Shown: positions 27,802 to 37,398, counted from the stretch's first letter. The stretch: 64,000 nt of DNA from Microbulbifer variabilis ATCC 700307 (GCF_000380565.1 NZ_AQYJ01000026.1:62001-126000); one strand, 5' to 3'. The notes: generated by a model not told the origin, from the letters alone. Translations and numbers: made by a program.

Positions 27802-28710
27802 ATGGACAAACTCAGGGCGTTACGTTATTTCAAGCGAGTGGCAGAACTATGTAGTTTCACTGCCGTGGCCGAGGAGTTTGACGTACCAGCTTCCTCCATC
27901 TCGCGCAGAGTCCGCGATCTGGAGCATTCCCTGGGTATTGAATTGCTACAACGCAGCACTCGCCAGGTTGAGGTGACCGAACTGGGGAAACTCTACTACT
28001 CCATGATCGGCGAGGCCATTCGCCAACTGGAACAAGCTGATGAACTGGTCAGTCAGACTTTTGAGGCTCCTAGTGGACTTGTTCGAATCAGCTGCCTCCC
28101 CTCCTATGGTGAGCAACACCTGACTCCCCTGCTGGAGCAGTTTGCCCAACGCTATCCGGATATTGTCTTTGACCTGCACTATAGCGACGATCTCACCCAG
28201 CTGGGTAAGGACCCGGTTGATATCGCTATACGAGGAGGCTACGCTCCTGACGAACATGTTATCGCCAAGCGCTTGTCAAAAAACGAATTCTCACTAACCG
28301 CTTCACCTGAATATCTCAGCTCCCTGAAGCAAGAATTTCCCCTAAACAAGCAAGCCATAGAGTCCGCAAACGCATTGCAGTACCGGGGCCCCAAAGGGCC
28401 TATTGACTGGCACTATTTCAACGGCAATTACTGGGAGCCAATCGAGCTTACCACTCACCTGATCAGTAATAATGGCAAAGCCCTACTGGCTGCCGCTTTA
28501 AATCATCGCGGTATGTTCTGTGTGCCCTCATGGAGTGTTTGTGAACACATAGACTCTGGCGAGCTGGTAGAAGTGCCTACCGAGGGCAAAGTATCGGTTA
28601 GTCCCGGAGGGGACATTGGCATTTTCCTACTCTACGAACGCAGCAAATATCAGATCCCCAAAATTAAACTTTGCGTGGACTTTATATATTCAAATTTGGG
28701 CAAGCTGTAA
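27802..28710 (+). CDS. LysR-family transcriptional regulator (302 aa)
   Basis: The N-terminal winged helix-turn-helix covers about residues 1-60 (LRALRYFKRVAELCSFTAVA, then PASSISRRVRDLEHSLG). A LysR substrate-binding domain follows (about 90-295, with GLVRISCLPSYG and VDIAIRGG). The SSISRRVRDLE recognition helix and RSTRQVEVTELG wing are typical of the CrgA/YhjC-like subgroup that often regulates a divergent oxidoreductase. The start ATG has GGGAGG eight bases before it. Its end faces the MFS gene across 14 bases. The ligand is unknown. Confidence 0.92.
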   Translation: MDKLRALRYFKRVAELCSFTAVAEEFDVPASSISRRVRDLEHSLGIELLQRSTRQVEVTELGKLYYSMIGEAIRQLEQADELVSQTFEAPSGLVRISCLPSYGEQHLTPLLEQFAQRYPDIVFDLHYSDDLTQLGKDPVDIAIRGGYAPDEHVIAKRLSKNEFSLTASPEYLSSLKQEFPLNKQAIESANALQYRGPKGPIDWHYFNGNYWEPIELTTHLISNNGKALLAAALNHRGMFCVPSWSVCEHIDSGELVEVPTEGKVSVSPGGDIGIFLLYERSKYQIPKIKLCVDFIYSNLGKL

Positions 28711-28724
28711 AAATATCGAAAAAT

Positions 28725-30113
28725 TTACTCAACACGACTTTCCGGGGTGCCCCTGGCAATAAAAAATACCCCAACTATCAAACTAGCAAAAACCAAAAAT
28801 GCATTTAACAAAAAGGCCCGACCAATACCAGAGATCATATCTGGAGCAAATGCCACCACCACGGCATTCAGGCCCAGCCCCAAAGCGCCACCCGCAACCT
28901 TAAACATAAACAGGATTGCACTGGCAAGGCTCTCCCGTCCAGGCTCGACTATTGTTACAACCAGGGTTGTTGCAGCAGGGTTAAACAACCCCAGGCCAAG
29001 CCCCAACAATACTAAACCTGGAACAACATCTATGTAACGTGATTCACCCGATACAGCAGAAAGCGATGCCATACCTGCCCCCATCAGGAAAATCCCCACA
29101 CAAATTATAAGTTTCGGACCCAAACTTAAATAGACTCTCCCCGATAAAAACGAGATAAAGACGAAGGAAATCATTATTGGCAGTAGCGCCAAGCCCGAAT
29201 CAAGAGCCGAGAATCCGAGCACTTTAGAGGAATACTGGGGCAAATAAAGAATCACTGAAAAGAAAACAACCGATGTAACAAAACTAATGGCTCCCACCAC
29301 TGTAAATTTTGCGTTAGTGATTACATCACCGGGAATCAATGCATCCCTGCCTTTCTTTACTTCCAAAAACAAAAAGATCACAAGAGAAACAAAAAAAATG
29401 AAGAAAAAATACAATGAATATAATCGATTGAATCCGATCTCCGCGGCAACATACATACCAAACAAAAGGCTAAACACTGACACCATTAGCATAATTACAC
29501 CGGCATAATCGACCCTGACCGATGATTTAGTTGGCGTATCCTGTGGAACAAACTTCCAGCAAAGAAATACAGATAACAGGGTTAGGGGTATATTGATCAG
29601 GAAAATCCACCGCCACCCCCATAGATCAGACAGTGTTCCTCCCAGAATTGGCCCTATTGCATTTGCCAAACCACATACTGTCATCACCAACCCACCTACC
29701 TGGCCAGCCCTGCTGGGTGGCACCAATGTATAGGCAATTCCCAGAATTGATGGCCACATCAGTGCAGCCCCAGCCCCTATAACAATTCTAGAAATCAGCA
29801 AGGTTGGCGTATTAAAGGATAAGCCCCCGATCAACGAAAATAACAGAAAAATAGTACTACCAATTAAAAATAGCCTACGGCGCCCATAGATATCAGCAAG
29901 ACGTCCACCCGTAACGATCAATACCCCAAACATCAGCCCATAGCCATTGATAATCCATTGGGAGGTAGTGATATCAATATTAAATTCCTGTTCAATCGCG
30001 GGAATTGCAGGAGAAAAAGCCGTGAAATCAACAGTGACAAGGAATAAAGCGAGGTTGACTGCAATAAAACCCAATTTCTGAGACTTCGAGAGCGTCATCT
30101 GGAAATATGACAT
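28725..30113 (-). CDS. MFS drug/efflux transporter, DHA2-like (462 aa)
   Basis: About 14 hydrophobic segments make this a DHA2-type major facilitator. MFS motif A is present (GGRLADIYGRRR), and the motif C region reads GLANAIGPILGG followed by WGWRWIFLINIP. The start at ATG 30113 is preferred because the paralogue begins in the same way (MSYFQ against MSHIQ) and AAGG lies upstream; the frame opens earlier with TTG at 30134. It probably exports a small hydrophobic compound with proton antiport. It sits in tandem after a close paralogue, 87 bases downstream of it, and may be co-transcribed. Confidence 0.9.
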   Translation of the reverse strand: MSYFQMTLSKSQKLGFIAVNLALFLVTVDFTAFSPAIPAIEQEFNIDITTSQWIINGYGLMFGVLIVTGGRLADIYGRRRLFLIGSTIFLLFSLIGGLSFNTPTLLISRIVIGAGAALMWPSILGIAYTLVPPSRAGQVGGLVMTVCGLANAIGPILGGTLSDLWGWRWIFLINIPLTLLSVFLCWKFVPQDTPTKSSVRVDYAGVIMLMVSVFSLLFGMYVAAEIGFNRLYSLYFFFIFFVSLVIFLFLEVKKGRDALIPGDVITNAKFTVVGAISFVTSVVFFSVILYLPQYSSKVLGFSALDSGLALLPIMISFVFISFLSGRVYLSLGPKLIICVGIFLMGAGMASLSAVSGESRYIDVVPGLVLLGLGLGLFNPAATTLVVTIVEPGRESLASAILFMFKVAGGALGLGLNAVVVAFAPDMISGIGRAFLLNAFLVFASLIVGVFFIARGTPESRVE

Positions 30114-30200
30114 AAACAGCAGCCTTACAGTCAACTCAGCGATAGAGCCCCTTCAACCGAAAAGCCAATACAACCTCCACCAACTCACAAAAAATGCTTA

Positions 30201-31592
30201 TCATTCAGTACTACCTCTCTCACGCTCAGTCACAGTGGGTGCGCTCATAAACAGGAAAGCAATAACAAACCCTACAAATGCAAAGCAGGCATTTACTTCA
30301 AAAGCCCTACTAATACCTGTAGTAATATCGGGTGCAAATCCTACAATAGCGGCATTAACACCGAGTCCCACCGCGCCGCCAGTAATTTTCAACATATAGA
30401 TAATCGCACTGGCCAGGCTCGCGCGACTGGGGTCTACTACAGCGATGACCATTGTGGTTGTAGATGGATTAAATAACCCCAGTCCAGCCCCGAGGATAAT
30501 TAATCCAAAGATATACTCATGGCCATCACTTAACCTGGAGATATAAAACATCCCCAGACTCATGGCCAGGATCCCAACACAAACCAGAATCTTCCCCCCG
30601 GTCTTTTGATAGAGTTTACCGGCTATAAATGAAAAAACCGCAAAGGCAATCATCAAGGGAACAAGCGTTAAACCCGATTGCATAGTGGTAAATCCACGCA
30701 CATTTGTCAGGTACTGGGGCAGATATAAAATAACTGAAAAGAAAGTAATAGAAGTAAAAAGAGTAACGGCTCCGGCCGCAGAGAACCTCTTATTTTTAAT
30801 AACATCCTCAGGAATAAGAGCTACCTCTCGTTGGTGAGACTCTATATAAATAAAAACTGCACTAAATACCAGAAATCCCACCAATAGCCCGATTACCAAC
30901 GGGTGCATAAAACCAACCCCCGATGCATAATTCAGGGCCAGGAGAAAACTCAGCAGAGAAGCAGTCAGAGTGATAACACCCAGATAGTCAATACGTTCAT
31001 CGGGATCAAAGGGAACATCTCGGGGAACAAATTTCCAGCACATAAGTGCAGCGGCAAACGCTACTGGCAGGTTTATAAAAAAAATCCATCGCCAGCTGAA
31101 CATATCCGCCAATAACCCGCCCATTACAGGTCCAAGGGTATTCGCCAAGCCACAAACAGCCATAATCAGACCGCCGGTCTCTCCGGCGCGCTCTTCAGGC
31201 ATCAGGCTATATGCCATTCCTAAAATGGAGGGCCACATCAACGCTGCCCCCACCCCCATGAATGCCCTGGCGGCGAGAAGCATCGGCACATTCAGGGCGA
31301 GACCGCCCATCAAGGAGAACGCCAGGAAAATTCCTGCTCCAGTAATAAATGCCCGTCGCCGCCCAAAGATATCCGCAATTCTCCCTCCGGTAACCACCAG
31401 TACACCAAAGACAAGACCATAGCCATTGATAACCCACTGGGAGGTGGTGATATCCATACCCATCTCCCGCTCGATCGCCGGGATCGCAGGAGAGAATGCA
31501 GTGATATCAATAGCAATGATAAATAGGGCCACGAATATGGCCAGCAAGCCTAGACGGGGGGAATTGGGGTCCTGCTCCTGGATGTGTGACAT
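30201..31592 (-). CDS. MFS drug/efflux transporter, DHA2-like, paralogue (463 aa)
   Basis: It has the same architecture as the next gene: about 14 membrane segments, motif A GGRIADIFGRRR, and GLANTLGPVMGGLLADMFSWRW. Both proteins share ITAFSPAIPAIE and TTSQWVINGYGL near the N-terminus, so they arose by tandem duplication, with clear later divergence. The start ATG 31592 is chosen over the upstream in-frame TTG at 31610. No regulator gene is adjacent on this side; the LysR gene on the far side of the pair is convergent with it. Confidence 0.9.
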   Translation of the reverse strand: MSHIQEQDPNSPRLGLLAIFVALFIIAIDITAFSPAIPAIEREMGMDITTSQWVINGYGLVFGVLVVTGGRIADIFGRRRAFITGAGIFLAFSLMGGLALNVPMLLAARAFMGVGAALMWPSILGMAYSLMPEERAGETGGLIMAVCGLANTLGPVMGGLLADMFSWRWIFFINLPVAFAAALMCWKFVPRDVPFDPDERIDYLGVITLTASLLSFLLALNYASGVGFMHPLVIGLLVGFLVFSAVFIYIESHQREVALIPEDVIKNKRFSAAGAVTLFTSITFFSVILYLPQYLTNVRGFTTMQSGLTLVPLMIAFAVFSFIAGKLYQKTGGKILVCVGILAMSLGMFYISRLSDGHEYIFGLIILGAGLGLFNPSTTTMVIAVVDPSRASLASAIIYMLKITGGAVGLGVNAAIVGFAPDITTGISRAFEVNACFAFVGFVIAFLFMSAPTVTERERGSTE

Positions 31593-31923
31593 GGACGTTA
31601 ACAACTCCAAGGGTTTCAGCCTGGAATTACAATCCGACCAGATTCCAAGTTAAGTTCCCGGAAAGTCCCAAGTTATACCCCACACCCTTGGATGTGCGCT
31701 ATCGCCTCAGCCGTGACGGCAATTTATAAATTTCCACCCCAACCGAGACAGACAATTGGTAGCAATTAGTTTAGTTGAGAGCACTCGGCTAAAATATAGA
31801 TATTGGTGATTCTTCCCATCCAAGCCAGGTTTTCTCTACGCTAACAAACAACTCTTTATGCTATTTAAACAACGTAAGCAGAGATGCTGAAGTCACCAAC
31901 CGGCCCATAGCAGAGATATTCTC
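31593..31923. other. Intergenic region between divergent MFS and DUF4174 genes
   Basis: 331 bases without a supported gene. It must contain the promoters for the minus-strand MFS pair and the plus-strand DUF4174 gene. I see no clear operator palindrome. Confidence 0.4.
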
Positions 31924-32352
31924 ATGCGCAAATACATTCTTCTTATTTTGTTAATCTTCGCTCCTTATCAATTTGCGGAAGCAGACACTGTGAACAATCT
32001 AAGCAGCTTCCAGTGGCAGAAACGCGTATTACTCCTCAACAACCCTGCCAATGAGACAGAGACTATGCAGTCTCTACTGAAGTTGGGCCCTCAGTTTGCA
32101 GAAAGGGACTTACTGTGGTTTGTCTTTTCCAAGGGCAATATCGAGACGAATTATCCAGGGAAAATCACCAGCGATTTCAACACCAATATCAAGGATCAGT
32201 ATTTCAAGGGCGATGGCGAGCAGGTAGTCTTGATAGGAAAGGACGGTGGCGTGAAATATCGTGCTGTCAAGTATGCCCCCACGGAAATTTTGCGGCGTAT
32301 CGACAGCATGCCGATGCGCCAGCAAGAGACAAAAGATGGCTCCTCTCCTTAA
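31924..32352 (+). CDS. DUF4174 secreted protein (142 aa)
   Basis: A signal peptide (ILLILLIFAPYQFAEA) is followed by one compact thioredoxin-fold-like domain of the DUF4174 type. It opens with FQWQKRVLLLNNPANE, has RDLLWFVF in the middle and ends with the typical VVLIGKDGGVKYR and EILRRIDSMPMRQQE. This family has no known function; the fold resembles peroxiredoxin or thioredoxin, but no CxxC is present here. It stands alone, convergent with the AhpD-like gene 73 bases further on. Confidence 0.83.
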   Translation: MRKYILLILLIFAPYQFAEADTVNNLSSFQWQKRVLLLNNPANETETMQSLLKLGPQFAERDLLWFVFSKGNIETNYPGKITSDFNTNIKDQYFKGDGEQVVLIGKDGGVKYRAVKYAPTEILRRIDSMPMRQQETKDGSSP

Positions 32353-32425
32353 CCCCCAAGGTATCACTGGCGCCCACACGCAAAAACACTGAAGGCGGCC
32401 CTTTAGCTATAAGCCCACACAAAGC

Positions 32426-33664
32426 TTATACGCTATCCCTTGCCCTCTTGCCGGCCATTTTGAATAACACCGGGCGCACTTTGGCTACCAACCAACCCAG
32501 TGCCTTGCCACCAGCTGTAGTCTCTGTTGCCTGGGCGTATTTATTCAGTGCCAGCTCACTTTGGGCTTGTTGACTTAACAGGTCGACCTCTTTATCCAGC
32601 TCTATTCCTGTGGCGTTGGCAATACGATTCATGCGCTGGAAACTGCCGATTAGTGCCGCCACATCCACTAAAGCGGAACTACCGTGTTCCTGCTCCAGTC
32701 TCTCCCTGGTAGGGGGGATCAGATGTACATCCTCGCCCATGACCGCATCCACAAAAGCGAGAAGTTGCGCATAATCCTCTGCTCCATGGGGGTGATGTCT
32801 TCCACCGCCATTGCCTCCTGCAGAATCTTCAGAAATAAGCAGGTTGGCAATATCTTCCTGTTTTCCCTGCACTTCACTACTCACTTGGAGCAACATCGCG
32901 TGTGAGGCCGCACAGTAAAAGCACTCGTTGTTCATCGACACCCTAGTGGCCACCAACTCTATCTCAGTACGAGAAAGAGCGCGATCGTGATTCTCTCCCA
33001 CTTGCATGACCTGAAAGGGCATAAAGTAATAGCGGTTTTCCATATAGCGCTGGCAACGCACAGCATCCGGCACCAAGCTCAGGGCCCTGAGTACATTAGT
33101 AGGTCTGGGGATATCCTCGTACAGATCCTGCTCGGCACCCGTGCACTGGCCCTGTCCAATCATAGGCACCCAGGCAGCACCCTCTTCCAACCCTGCGGGT
33201 ATGTATTGGGAGGGCACTGTGTCCTCCCCGGCCAACGCCTTGGGGAGCTCTTCTAAATCCAACCCCAACGCACGATGGAAGGTATCCACATTCATGGCAA
33301 AGACAACAACCGCCACAAGCTCCACATACTGGCCCATGGAGATTTCCGAAGGTACCAGCTTTTTCAACCACTCCTCACTCAGGCGGGAGGGGTCAGTCAC
33401 TATTCGATGAACAGTATCTACAACCGCTGTGGGAAGATCCGAGCGGCTGTCGTGCAGCCCCTCCACCTGATAAGGGGAGAGCGCCTTTCTTCGCTCCCGA
33501 CAATATTCGCATTTGTAGGCCGCACGCACTTCCCTGGCAATAGCTATATGATCTTCTACAGACCACCAGTTGCCCGTTTCTCCAATAAACTGCCAAGCCT
33601 TTAGATTTGCCTTGCGTAAATCATCGCGAATAGGATAAGGCACGTTCGAATAATTAAATGGCAT
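32426..33664 (-). CDS. AhpD/carboxymuconolactone-decarboxylase-like two-domain protein (412 aa)
   Basis: The second half carries a classic AhpD-like core: Glu, then CFYC (C248, C251) and H255 in ATRVSMNNECFYCAASHAMLL. The first half has a weaker copy with CEYC (C52, C55) followed by Arg instead of the usual AxxH. Proteins of this superfamily reduce peroxides or act as peroxidase-related enzymes through the CxxC pair. The double-length form suggests fusion or internal duplication with one site decayed. It is cytoplasmic, with no signal peptide. Whether it serves the AhpCF system encoded 8-12 kb away is not known. Confidence 0.8.
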   Translation of the reverse strand: MPFNYSNVPYPIRDDLRKANLKAWQFIGETGNWWSVEDHIAIAREVRAAYKCEYCRERRKALSPYQVEGLHDSRSDLPTAVVDTVHRIVTDPSRLSEEWLKKLVPSEISMGQYVELVAVVVFAMNVDTFHRALGLDLEELPKALAGEDTVPSQYIPAGLEEGAAWVPMIGQGQCTGAEQDLYEDIPRPTNVLRALSLVPDAVRCQRYMENRYYFMPFQVMQVGENHDRALSRTEIELVATRVSMNNECFYCAASHAMLLQVSSEVQGKQEDIANLLISEDSAGGNGGGRHHPHGAEDYAQLLAFVDAVMGEDVHLIPPTRERLEQEHGSSALVDVAALIGSFQRMNRIANATGIELDKEVDLLSQQAQSELALNKYAQATETTAGGKALGWLVAKVRPVLFKMAGKRARDSV

Positions 33665-33925
33665 TGCTTATACAAATCCCTATGACTAATAACCAAAATA
33701 TTAGGCCGCCAATCGAAGGAGTATTACTCAAGGCATTACGTTTTCCAGTATTCAATTCACGACTACTCTTCAGACTAATTCCCCCCAGCATGAAGTACAG
33801 TTCAATTTGTCATTAATACCGGTGATTTAAGGATTCTCTACAACGCCAGGCCCACAAAAAGCTTGAAGGCAACACCCCTGGCAGGCCATCATCCACACGC
33901 ATTCCAAACAAAGAAGTCGGAAGCT

Positions 33926-34573
33926 ATGGCTAAAAAAGCAATTGTTATAGGTGCAACTGGGCTGATTGGTAGCCACTTGGTTGAGCAGCTGGCACAGGAA
34001 AAATCGATAGGCGAAATAGTCGCTCTGACCCGCCGCCCCTTGTCCTTTTCCCATCCAAAAGTTCGCAATGAGCAGGTTGATTTTGAACACTTAGAAGAAT
34101 ACGCAGACCTGTTTCATGGTGACTTGCTGTTCTCCTGCCTGGGCACCACCAAGAAGCAAGCGGGCGGCCTGGAGCAACAATTCAAAGTGGACGTGGAATA
34201 TCAATTTCGCGCTGCACAGCTGGCAGCAGATAATGGGGTTGCCCACTACCTGCTGGTATCCTCCAGCGGTGCCAACACGAAAAGCAACAGTGCCTATTTG
34301 CGCATGAAAGGGGAACTGGAACAAAAGATCCTGTCACTGCCCTTTGCCCGCATCAGTATTTTCCGCCCTTCTCTGCTCATCGGTAAACGGGCCGACCTCC
34401 GCCCTGCAGAGAAAATAGGCGCCATTATCTTACCCTGGGTCTGCCGACTACCCGGACTACATCGTTATCGTCCTATTACGGGCTCCCAGGTAGCCGAGAA
34501 AATGGTAGCCGTATGCGAAAAAGCGGGAACTGGCGTAGAAACCTTCACCTTGGATGAGCTGTTCTACACCTGA
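33926..34573 (+). CDS. NAD(P)-binding Rossmann protein, NmrA/HTATIP2-like (215 aa)
   Basis: The start at ATG 33926 is preferred over the frame opening at 33863 because the Rossmann strand and glycine motif then begin at once (KKAIVIGATGLIGSHLVEQL). Later blocks LFSCLGTTKKQAGG, HYLLVSSSGAN and SIFRPSLLIGKR match atypical short-chain dehydrogenases of the NmrA/HTATIP2-like type, which bind NAD(P) and often act as redox sensors or oxidoreductases. The Ser near the active site is present (SSSGA), but the YxxxK is replaced by YLRMK. The substrate is unknown. No operon partner is obvious. Confidence 0.83.
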   Translation: MAKKAIVIGATGLIGSHLVEQLAQEKSIGEIVALTRRPLSFSHPKVRNEQVDFEHLEEYADLFHGDLLFSCLGTTKKQAGGLEQQFKVDVEYQFRAAQLAADNGVAHYLLVSSSGANTKSNSAYLRMKGELEQKILSLPFARISIFRPSLLIGKRADLRPAEKIGAIILPWVCRLPGLHRYRPITGSQVAEKMVAVCEKAGTGVETFTLDELFYT

Positions 34574-34663
34574 CTTTTATTTCTGCATCCGGGGCATCAA
34601 GACTGGCGATCAGCGCCACAGGGGCACAGACTATCAATAGGTAACCGCTTTCCGGTAAGCACT

Positions 34664-35023
34664 ATGTTGTTGTCTGTGCGCCTTCTCACCCCTTTGCTTT
34701 TTATCTGTTGGGCCCTATTTCCCAGCTCCTCCATGGCAGACTGTCGCCTAGATCGACAGCAACAGAAGCGCTGCGGCCCCGGCCAGTGTGCGCGAGATAG
34801 CGATGGAAATGTCTATTGCGCTATTCACTCCGGAGGTGGAGCCCTCTCTGATATCAATGGCAATATTGTCTGTGGTGTAGGGTTTTGCACCAAAGACTAC
34901 CTCGGCAAAGTCTGGTGTTCAAAACAAAGGGGTGGCCTGGTTGGGCGCGATAGCAAACAGAAAGTTGAGTGCCAGGGAAGCTGCGCACGGGGCTCGGCGA
35001 AACTCTGTGTGCCAGGGCGCTGA
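34664..35023 (+). CDS. Secreted cysteine-rich repeat protein (119 aa)
   Basis: A signal peptide (residues 1-25, ending SSSMA) is followed by three copies of a short cysteine module: a CxxxxC pair, then a D-x-x-G-x-V/I-x-C strand. Examples are CGPGQCARDSDGNVYC, CGVGFCTKDYLGKVWC and CQGSCARGSAKLC. The protein is small, basic and probably disulphide-rich in the periplasm or outside the cell. I do not recognise a named family. It lies 90 bases after the Rossmann gene and 13 bases before the ExoD-like gene, so the latter two are probably co-transcribed. Confidence 0.78.
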   Translation: MLLSVRLLTPLLFICWALFPSSSMADCRLDRQQQKRCGPGQCARDSDGNVYCAIHSGGGALSDINGNIVCGVGFCTKDYLGKVWCSKQRGGLVGRDSKQKVECQGSCARGSAKLCVPGR

Positions 35024-35036
35024 GGGCTAGCCCATC

Positions 35037-35621
35037 ATGTCACAAGAGATTACCGGTCTTAGCCAGTTACTGGATCAGATAAAATCCAGTTGCCAGCACA
35101 CCGAGCGCATCTCCCTACAGCTGGTACTGGAATCCATCGGGCGCAGGTCATTCGCGCCCTTCCTGCTATTAGTGGGGTTAATCCTCTTCTCTCCCCTAAG
35201 CGGAGTACCCGGCTTATCTACCGTAATGGCCACTCTCTTATTGCTCGTCGCTATACAACTGCTGCTGGGCCGTAGGCACGTTTGGTTGCCACAGTGGTTA
35301 CTGAGTCGGTCCATCTCGCGGAAAAAAATGAATGACGCCTTACAATGGCTGAGGCGGCCAGCAGCATTTGCCGACCGCTGGATGCGGCCGCGCCTGGATT
35401 TTATGGTGCGGCGCAGTGGCACCTATGCGATAGGCACTATCTGCTCACTGATTGCATTAACCATACCACTACTGGAACTGGTGCCCTTCTCCGCAACCAC
35501 AGCAGGTTTTGCCCTCACCATTTTCGGTCTGGCGCTCGTTACCCACGATGGCCTGCTCGCACTGATTGCCTGCATAATTACCGTGTTACTCACCTGGCTT
35601 CTCGCCCATACCCTACTTTGA
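35037..35621 (+). CDS. ExoD-like exopolysaccharide-synthesis membrane protein (194 aa)
   Basis: A short cytoplasmic N-terminus with LQLVLESIGRRSFAPFLLLVG leads to about four to five membrane segments, with FSPLSGVPGLSTVMA after the first. This block is characteristic of the ExoD family. A central basic loop holds LRRPAAFADRWMRPRL. ExoD proteins were first linked to exopolysaccharide production and alkali sensitivity in rhizobia; the molecular role is not settled. It starts 13 bases after the Cys-rich gene. No exopolysaccharide genes are nearby. Confidence 0.85.
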   Translation: MSQEITGLSQLLDQIKSSCQHTERISLQLVLESIGRRSFAPFLLLVGLILFSPLSGVPGLSTVMATLLLLVAIQLLLGRRHVWLPQWLLSRSISRKKMNDALQWLRRPAAFADRWMRPRLDFMVRRSGTYAIGTICSLIALTIPLLELVPFSATTAGFALTIFGLALVTHDGLLALIACIITVLLTWLLAHTLL

Positions 35622-36044
35622 CAAATATTGAGCCATCTGCACCGTCGTCTTATGCACCGGTATTATAATTGTAGGCTTGCCGCTGTTAACGGATTTATTA
35701 AACTCAACTCTAAAAACTTAGCCCAGCATAAGCTTTTTCAAAAACGCATGAATGAGTTTTCAATTTTAAACATCAAGTTTAGCGGTGATTAACGTAAAAT
35801 AGCTTACACACCATCAAACCAGACCAGTAACACACTATTACCAACACGACCTTACCCAAACATGTCAGAAAGTACATTTCATCAATTCTAAAAAATTATC
35901 CCCCGCTTAATGACACAAACAAAAACAAACCCGATATGAATTAGCTTTAAAAAAATAAGCTTATAAATAGATTGACCTGATACAAACAAAATTGTATTTA
36001 CTATTGACCCCTACTGTTAGCAATCCTAAACTTGAGCGCCTAAC
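35622..36044. other. AT-rich intergenic region before the 2OG oxygenase gene
   Basis: 423 bases, strongly AT-rich, with no supported gene and no clear terminator for the ExoD-like gene. The base composition differs from the first 35 kb and marks the left border of an AT-rich island that reaches about 38.2 kb. Confidence 0.45.
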
Positions 36045-36773
36045 ATGCAGTTTCATTGGACAACCCACATGACAGATTTTATCGAAGTATATGATGATGC
36101 CCTTCCCTTAGATTTCTGTCAGCAGGTGATCAAACTTTTTGAGAGCAGCCCAAGCAGGCAAGTACAGGGAGTAACCGGAGGAGGCGTCGACCCGTCTAAA
36201 AAACTAAGCAAAGATATCTATTTAAATCAACACCCTGAATTTAAAGATATCTTAGCGCAAACCATTGACTATACCTCAGAAAATATAACTGAGTACTTTA
36301 AAAAGTATTACTTTCTGCTTATAGGTACCTTTGGACTTACTGTCATCCACCCCAAAACGGGGGAGCCGGTTAAACTCACCCAGGATAATTATGAAGAAGT
36401 CGGCGCTCCGCAAGCACACATTTTGATGCAGCAGTTGTTCCGCTTAGGGCATATTAACGCCCAGAAATACAATAAGGGGGAAGGTGGCTACCCCTATTGG
36501 CACAGTGAAGTTTTTCCACAAATGCCGCACAATGAGGCCCTGCATCGCGTCCTCTTGTTTATGTTTTACCTAAATGATGTTGATGAAGGTGGGCATACTG
36601 AATTTCACTACCAAAATAAAACAGTAAAGCCCAAAGCTGGCCGAATGGTGATTGCTCCAGCAGGCTTTACCCATACTCATAGGGGTAACGTACCCAAATC
36701 AGGAGATAAGTATATATTAACTTCTTGGGTCCTATTCAATCGGGCAGAGCAAATATATGGTGCGGCAAAGTAA
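36045..36773 (+). CDS. 2OG-Fe(II) oxygenase (242 aa)
   Basis: The prolyl-4-hydroxylase-type double-stranded beta-helix shows an HxE metal pair (H153, E155 in YWHSEVFPQ), a distal His (H210 or H212 in FTHTHRG) and a downstream Lys (K222) that could bind 2-oxoglutarate. YLNDVDEGGHTEFHYQ and KAGRMVIAPAGF are typical core strands. It is soluble, with no signal peptide. HxE instead of HxD occurs in some members. The substrate is unknown; neighbours give no pathway. It ends in a strong terminator. Confidence 0.85.
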   Translation: MQFHWTTHMTDFIEVYDDALPLDFCQQVIKLFESSPSRQVQGVTGGGVDPSKKLSKDIYLNQHPEFKDILAQTIDYTSENITEYFKKYYFLLIGTFGLTVIHPKTGEPVKLTQDNYEEVGAPQAHILMQQLFRLGHINAQKYNKGEGGYPYWHSEVFPQMPHNEALHRVLLFMFYLNDVDEGGHTEFHYQNKTVKPKAGRMVIAPAGFTHTHRGNVPKSGDKYILTSWVLFNRAEQIYGAAK

Positions 36774-37398
36774 TTCAGATAATGGCCAGTTTTTACTGGC
36801 CACTTTTCTTTTTTTTAAGTGAACGTCTTAGGGCTTGCCGGCCACCCCAACCTGTGCGGCACCTCCTCCAATATCTACAGAATACGCCTCCTCACTCAGT
36901 AAACACCTCGCTAGATGTACAAAGACAGTTCATGTTCCGCTGAAGAAGCGAGACAGATCCTTCCTGAACCCGCCTCCACACTACTAAAGTCTATTGACCG
37001 ACAATAAATGATCAGTAGCTGATCTCGCTCAAGCTGTTTCTGCCAGCAATCATTAACCTACCAGCAAATCATAGATTAGCCTTTAAGTGAATAAGCCCTT
37101 TGGGGCATCGAAAATACCTGAAGAACCACAAATCGTGTAAGAAATGTGGAGCAAAAAAGGAGTAAATAAGGAACTTTTGCTTAATTCGCCAACTTAGGTA
37201 GTTACCAAAAAATTGGCATGCTAAGTTCAAGATTCGAAGCTACATTACACTATCAGTTATCAAATTAATTTTATTATCTAGTGAAATGAAGAAATCGTCG
37301 ACTATCGACCTGCATTTGAATAATCTATAAACACTATCATCTTAGCGAACAACCGGATATCGCGCATAGTTAAAATCTAACGAAAAGGAAATAGAGAT
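36774..37398. other. Long intergenic region upstream of the deamidase-like gene
   Basis: 625 bases with the oxygenase terminator at its left end. The part at 36830-36950 is richer in GC and reads like decayed coding sequence, but no frame convinces. The part from 37000 to 37398 is AT-rich. AAAGGAAATAGAG immediately before 37399 is the ribosome-binding site of the next gene. Confidence 0.45.
36783..36818 (+). terminator. Rho-independent terminator after the 2OG oxygenase gene
   Basis: A perfect 8-bp stem (TGGCCAGT / ACTGGCCA) with a TTTT loop is followed by a long T-rich tract (CTTTTCTTTTTTTT). It begins 10 bases after the stop. Confidence 0.92.

Noticed and set aside
36830..36950. GC-richer stretch considered as a gene remnant or immunity gene for the deamidase-like protein
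   Set aside because: No frame on either strand has a start site, sensible length or protein-like composition.
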